Source of the DNA: Verrucomicrobiota bacterium | Lineage (GTDB): Bacteria; Verrucomicrobiota; Verrucomicrobiia; Limisphaerales; Pedosphaeraceae | NCBI GenBank assembly: GCA_021325145.1 | Contig: JAJPHR010000108.1 | Location: 62,001 to 126,000 of the forward strand | Direction of reading: 5' to 3' | DNA length: 64,000 nucleotides | Part shown: piece after piece, positions 60,728 to 64,000 of the stretch | How the letters are laid out: every line of letters begins with the position of its first letter | Numbering within the stretch: the first letter of the stretch is position 1 | Notes under the pieces: model-generated | What the model was told of the DNA's origin: nothing | The model's input: the letters and a program-made list of their open reading frames with translations, nothing else | Databases searched by the model: none | Program-made: the position numbers and the translations under genes

Positions 60728-61324
60728 ATGGAAACCAAAGCTGACACATTCGATCAGGAACTGGCCGCCGCAAAATCCGTTTACGCTGCGCTTCTCCCTT
60801 TGAACCCAAGTGGACGACAGTTCGTTTTGAAAACTGTGGGCGAGCGTCTCGGAGGCGAACCGCTGGGTGGAGAAACGCTCAAAAGGAGTGGAGGCGGCGC
60901 ACCAACCGAACCACGCTTGCCGGCAGAACGGACAGGTCAATCTTCGCCCAGTTCGCTTGATGGAGGAACCGTAAAGGACTTCCTGAAACAAAAACGGCCG
61001 AAAACAGACGTGCAAAGAATTGCGTGTCTAGCCTTTTTTCTGACACATCATATGAACCAGCCTAGGTTCGGGACCAAGGATGTGAGAGTTCTTAATGACA
61101 AGGCTGGTTGGACGCCTTTTGCGAACCCTACTGTGGCGATTGCCAATGCAACTCGCCAAAACAGATTCATTGCAGCGGCCTCTCAAGGGAAAAAGCGGAT
61201 TACAAATGTTGGCGAAGATGTTGTCAATGCGTTGCCAGATCAAGACGCAGTAAAATCCGCAGTCGCAAGCCATGGGAAGCTTAGAAAGAAAAATAAACCG
61301 AAAGCCAAGGCTGGAACAAAGTAA
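60728..61324 (+). CDS. Hypothetical protein, first gene of a two-gene accessory module
   Basis: I do not recognise the family. The 198-aa product from ATG 60728 has an acidic N-terminus (METKADTFDQELAAAKSVYA), a low-complexity Gly/Ser/Pro stretch at about 45-80, then a globular part: VQRIACLAFFLTHHMNQPRF with VLNDKAGWTPFANPTVAIAN and ATRQNRFIAAASQGKKRIT, and a Lys-rich tail (KLRKKNKPKAKAGTK). The globular part looks like a winged-helix or helical DNA/RNA-binding unit. GGAGG lies 16 bases before the ATG. The next gene begins 11 bp after the stop. Base composition is lower in GC than in most of the window. Confidence 0.6.
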   Translation: METKADTFDQELAAAKSVYAALLPLNPSGRQFVLKTVGERLGGEPLGGETLKRSGGGAPTEPRLPAERTGQSSPSSLDGGTVKDFLKQKRPKTDVQRIACLAFFLTHHMNQPRFGTKDVRVLNDKAGWTPFANPTVAIANATRQNRFIAAASQGKKRITNVGEDVVNALPDQDAVKSAVASHGKLRKKNKPKAKAGTK

Positions 61325-61335
61325 TTCTTTGAACT

Positions 61336-62112
61336 GTGCGCTCGATTGTCCAAGCCCAATTGGCTGCAACGCTCCCTTCCAAGCTGGTTGATGAATTACT
61401 TGAGGCACATGCCGAAGCAAAGCGCAATCTGTATCTCGGTGGCTTGCGCTTGAGCGAAGTGGAAGGAGGTCGGTTCTGTGAGGCTGCGTTCCGGTTACTT
61501 GAGGAAATCACCCAAGGCACGTTCACGCCCTTGGGCATTCAGTTGCATAGCGAATCCCTGATTCAGAAGCTCGAAAATCTACCGAAGGCCGCACACCCGG
61601 ATGCTGTGCGCATCCATATCCCACGTGCCCTTCGACTCGTTTACGACATTCGCAATAAGCGCGACGCCGCCCATCTCGGCGACGGAATTGATCCCAACCT
61701 GCAAGACGCAACAATGGTAGCCGCAGTGCTGGATTGGGTGCTCGCGGAATTTATCCGGCTTTATCATAACGTCAAAGCTGACGAGGCGCAGCGAATTGTG
61801 GAGCATATCGTTACGCGGGTCGCGCCTGTGGTTCAAGATTTCAACGGGTTTCTCAAAGTCTTAAAACCCAGCCTCAGTGCAGGGGAACATTGTCTCGTCC
61901 TCTTGTATCAGCGTGATGCAGCGGGGGCCACATTTCTGGAGCTTGAAGCATGGGTACGCCCAGCGATGCGTCCGAATCTGCGAACCACATTGAAGCGAAT
62001 GGTTGACCAGAAGGATTGGGTTCACTTTGACGGTGCCTCTTATCGCATCACGCGCCTTGGTCAAATGGAGATCGAAAATAGGCGGCTTATTGAACCAACC
62101 AAGCTGGTCTGA
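61336..62112 (+). CDS. Hypothetical protein with HEPN-like motif
   Basis: A 258-aa protein starting with GTG at 61336. The segment ALRLVYDIRNKRDAAHLGDG contains R106-x6-H113 (RNKRDAAH), the pattern of the HEPN ribonuclease active site as in abortive-infection (Abi) proteins. The C-terminal third (TLKRMVDQKDWVHFDGASYR then ITRLGQMEIENR) looks like a winged helix. No signal peptide or membrane helix is seen. With the preceding gene it forms a compact two-gene unit of possible defence or toxin-antitoxin type. The motif match is by eye only. Confidence 0.6.
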   Translation: MRSIVQAQLAATLPSKLVDELLEAHAEAKRNLYLGGLRLSEVEGGRFCEAAFRLLEEITQGTFTPLGIQLHSESLIQKLENLPKAAHPDAVRIHIPRALRLVYDIRNKRDAAHLGDGIDPNLQDATMVAAVLDWVLAEFIRLYHNVKADEAQRIVEHIVTRVAPVVQDFNGFLKVLKPSLSAGEHCLVLLYQRDAAGATFLELEAWVRPAMRPNLRTTLKRMVDQKDWVHFDGASYRITRLGQMEIENRRLIEPTKLV

Positions 62113-62164
62113 AGAGCGAAAGCCTCTGAACTCGCGGTTTCGCAACCCGCCACCCCTGAACCTT

Positions 62165-64000
62165 TCACGGCCGTCCCGCGCGGGTTGGTTGAATCTGATG
62201 CAGCGTTTCCTGCGCCTGTTTATTGCCGGGTTCCAGCCGCAGGGCCTCTTCAAGTTCATGTTGGGCAGCGTCAGGCCGGCCCTGGCGGGCAAAGGTGACG
62301 CCCAAATCCAGATGAGCGCGGGCCGAGTCAGGCCGAAGCTTGACGCCGGACTCGAATTCGGTTTGTGCTTCGGCAAGATTCCCGGTCGCGGCCAGTTCCT
62401 CTCCCAAGGCAATGCGGCCATCCCAATAATTCGTGTCCACCTGCAGCGCCTGGCGATAACGTTCCACGGCATCGGCATGGCGGTTCAAGCGCGACAGGAG
62501 CCTGCCCATGCAGGCGTAATAGGCTGGTTGGTGGGGCTGCCGTTGCCGGGCGCAGTCAACTTCCTGCAATGCCAGGTCCAATTTCCCTTCGCTGGCATCG
62601 ATGTTGCCCAACTCAAACCACGCCGGGGCCATGGCGGGCCGCAATGCGATGGTCTGGTTGAACGCGGCCCGCGCCTGATCCAGTTGACCCATTCGTTCGA
62701 GCATCCGGCCTTCCTGAAAATAACCCATGTAATACTGCGGCAGGAGGCGCTGCACCTCGCGCCATTGTTCGGCTGCCTGTTTCGGATCGCCGATCGCTTC
62801 CAGAAAATCCGCGAAGTTGCCGTGAAGATCCATGTCCTGCGGCGCGTGTTCGATGGCTTCGAGGCAGATTTGCCGGGCCTGCGTGGCATCGGCGGCGTCC
62901 ATGCGTTGGTTGAGGGCGGCCAACTCCGCTTGCAATGCGGCCAATTGTTGCGCGTTGTTGGATTGACCGCTCAAGGGCGCTGCGTGCCGCCGACCGGCGA
63001 TTTCACCGAGATCGTTCCGCCGGTTCCAGTCCGTCAAGGCCAGCCGGCGCTCACAGAGTGCTTGCGAAGCCCAGGGCCCGGCGGCGCGGTTTTTGATCTC
63101 GCCGGGCAGGAAGTTCTCGACCTGCTCCGCCCAGGCCCGGCCCAAATGATAGCTGCCGCCGTATTTGAAATGGACATGTTCGTAAAATGCTTCATCGCCG
63201 CAAATGCCGTCGGACGTCGCCGCCGCGAGGGCGGAGGGCGCCTCGAACAAAACCAGGTTCGTGCCGGCCAATTCCTGCGCGGTCTGGCGGATCAACCCGT
63301 TGATGCGCGAGTTCGCCCGCGCGGGGATGGCGTCCGCGTCGCAGGCCAGTTGGAAATGCTCATGAGCGGCGGCGAAGTTGGTCATTTGCAGCAGGCACTG
63401 GCCCCAACGGTACTGCAACTCGGCCCAGTGCGGATCGAGCGCCGCGGCTTGCTCGAAGGCTTTCGCAGCGCCGGGAAAATCCGCTTGGTCCTGGGCCCGG
63501 CAAGCTTCCGCAAAAAAACGGTCACACGCGGAGCGATCCGCGGCAGGCAGTCCGGGCGAAGGCATCGAAGCCAGCGGAGGACAGTCCCTCAGATTGACGG
63601 CCATCGTGCTCAGGATGATTTTCGTGCCGGAACCGAGGCCCGCCTTCACCATGTCGCGCAAATTTCCCTGAAAATTCCGGTACACGGTTTCCTTGCGGGG
63701 GTCATCGGGACGGATGCGGTTCCGGGCGAACATCTCGAGTCCGCCCCAGGGAGAGGCCGACGCACGCCGTTCTTTGAGATGACGTGCCATGCTAGCCAGC
63801 CACTGGCCAGTGCGAGTCCGTAACACGGCAAGCTTCGCGCGCACGACCGCCAGGGGAAGGGAGGACTGGGCGCCAAACACCGTGGCGGTGCCGAACGGAC
63901 CGACCATTTCATTGTTGCCCATGTAAATAATCCAAAGGTCGCCTGACTGGCCCGCGCACTCACGGGCAATGGGCAAAATGCCGTGCGAATTGTTCGCCGT
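62165..64000 (-). CDS. SGNH/GDSL-like hydrolase with TPR repeats (cut by right edge)
   Basis: The frame runs off the window at 64000 and ends at 62165, giving more than 610 residues. The right-edge start reads NNSHGILPIARECAGQSGDL, and then WIIYMGNNEMVGPFGT, with the Gly-Asn-Asn-Glu block of an SGNH-type esterase. A second SGNH-like block is VKAGLGSGTKIILSTMAVNL. From residue about 150 on, TPR repeats follow in at least two clusters (AAKAFEQAAALDPHWAELQY, AVERYRQALQVDTNYWDGRI, AQHELEEALRLEPGNKQAQE). An Ala/Gln-rich linker joins the clusters. These proteins may modify polysaccharide or peptidoglycan acyl groups; the N-terminal part lies outside the window. Confidence 0.82.
   Translation of the reverse strand, partial: TANNSHGILPIARECAGQSGDLWIIYMGNNEMVGPFGTATVFGAQSSLPLAVVRAKLAVLRTRTGQWLASMARHLKERRASASPWGGLEMFARNRIRPDDPRKETVYRNFQGNLRDMVKAGLGSGTKIILSTMAVNLRDCPPLASMPSPGLPAADRSACDRFFAEACRAQDQADFPGAAKAFEQAAALDPHWAELQYRWGQCLLQMTNFAAAHEHFQLACDADAIPARANSRINGLIRQTAQELAGTNLVLFEAPSALAAATSDGICGDEAFYEHVHFKYGGSYHLGRAWAEQVENFLPGEIKNRAAGPWASQALCERRLALTDWNRRNDLGEIAGRRHAAPLSGQSNNAQQLAALQAELAALNQRMDAADATQARQICLEAIEHAPQDMDLHGNFADFLEAIGDPKQAAEQWREVQRLLPQYYMGYFQEGRMLERMGQLDQARAAFNQTIALRPAMAPAWFELGNIDASEGKLDLALQEVDCARQRQPHQPAYYACMGRLLSRLNRHADAVERYRQALQVDTNYWDGRIALGEELAATGNLAEAQTEFESGVKLRPDSARAHLDLGVTFARQGRPDAAQHELEEALRLEPGNKQAQETLHQIQPTRAGRP

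Noticed and set aside
62003-63823. 606-codon plus-strand frame
   Set aside because: It is antisense to the SGNH/TPR gene, is Arg/Gly/Pro-rich with no family motif, and its start lies inside the HEPN-like gene.

Overview
The window most resembles a Verrucomicrobiota chromosome, possibly the Pedosphaera/Limisphaera side. This is an inference from gene content, not a computed placement. Pointers are a pseudopilin-like protein with a C-terminal DGH-type motif, an ECF sigma factor fused to a membrane segment, a DUF4912 gene beside a GH57 branching enzyme, HEAT-repeat and VIT/VWA proteins, and many short extragenic palindromes. No rRNA, tRNA, CRISPR array, phage or full insertion sequence was seen.

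Region 1 (1-14529, minus strand) is a surface-polysaccharide locus. Transcription runs right to left: inositol-phosphate synthase, a glycosidase-like protein, a NusG/RfaH-type antiterminator, a receiver-only response regulator, an AraC regulator, an outer-membrane barrel, a Wza-like export lipoprotein, a Wzc-like tyrosine autokinase, a Wzm/Wzt ABC exporter, a methyltransferase, UDP-galactopyranose mutase and a glycosyltransferase cut by the left edge.

Region 2 (14994-28569, plus strand) is a tightly packed sugar cassette, mostly with 4-bp overlaps: two SDR epimerases, a zinc-type dehydrogenase, a Gfo/Idh oxidoreductase, a GT4 glycosyltransferase, four CgeB-like glycosyltransferases in a row, a nucleotidyltransferase, a methyltransferase and an MsbA-type ABC exporter. 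With the divergent inositol-phosphate synthase it looks like a pathway for an exported, possibly inositol-derived, glycoconjugate.

Region 3 (28753-37263, minus strand) is the most unusual part. It holds a VWA protein, a PspA-like coiled-coil protein, a NitT/TauT-type substrate-binding protein fused to an OmpA peptidoglycan-binding domain, its permease and ATPase, a membrane-anchored coiled-coil protein and a Ycf46-like AAA+ ATPase. It looks like an envelope-associated machine. Two tandem thymidylate-kinase-like genes diverge from it, the second with an altered P-loop lysine.

Region 4 (39076-60341) is mixed: glycerol facilitator and kinase, HEAT protein, secreted DUF4185-like protein, response regulator, DUF4912 + GH57 + VOC genes, DUF5069, pseudopilin, ECF sigma factor, a broken Phd-type antitoxin gene, VIT/VWA protein, Gfo/Idh oxidoreductase, a four-PDZ HtrA protease followed by a catalytically dead relative, and a lipoprotein hydrolase.

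Region 5 (60342-64000) has a two-gene accessory module with a HEPN-like motif behind a perfect hairpin, and then an SGNH/TPR protein cut by the right edge.

Intergenic DNA carries at least four families of inverted repeats, and a 126-bp MITE-like element with 8-bp target duplications sits inside one of them.
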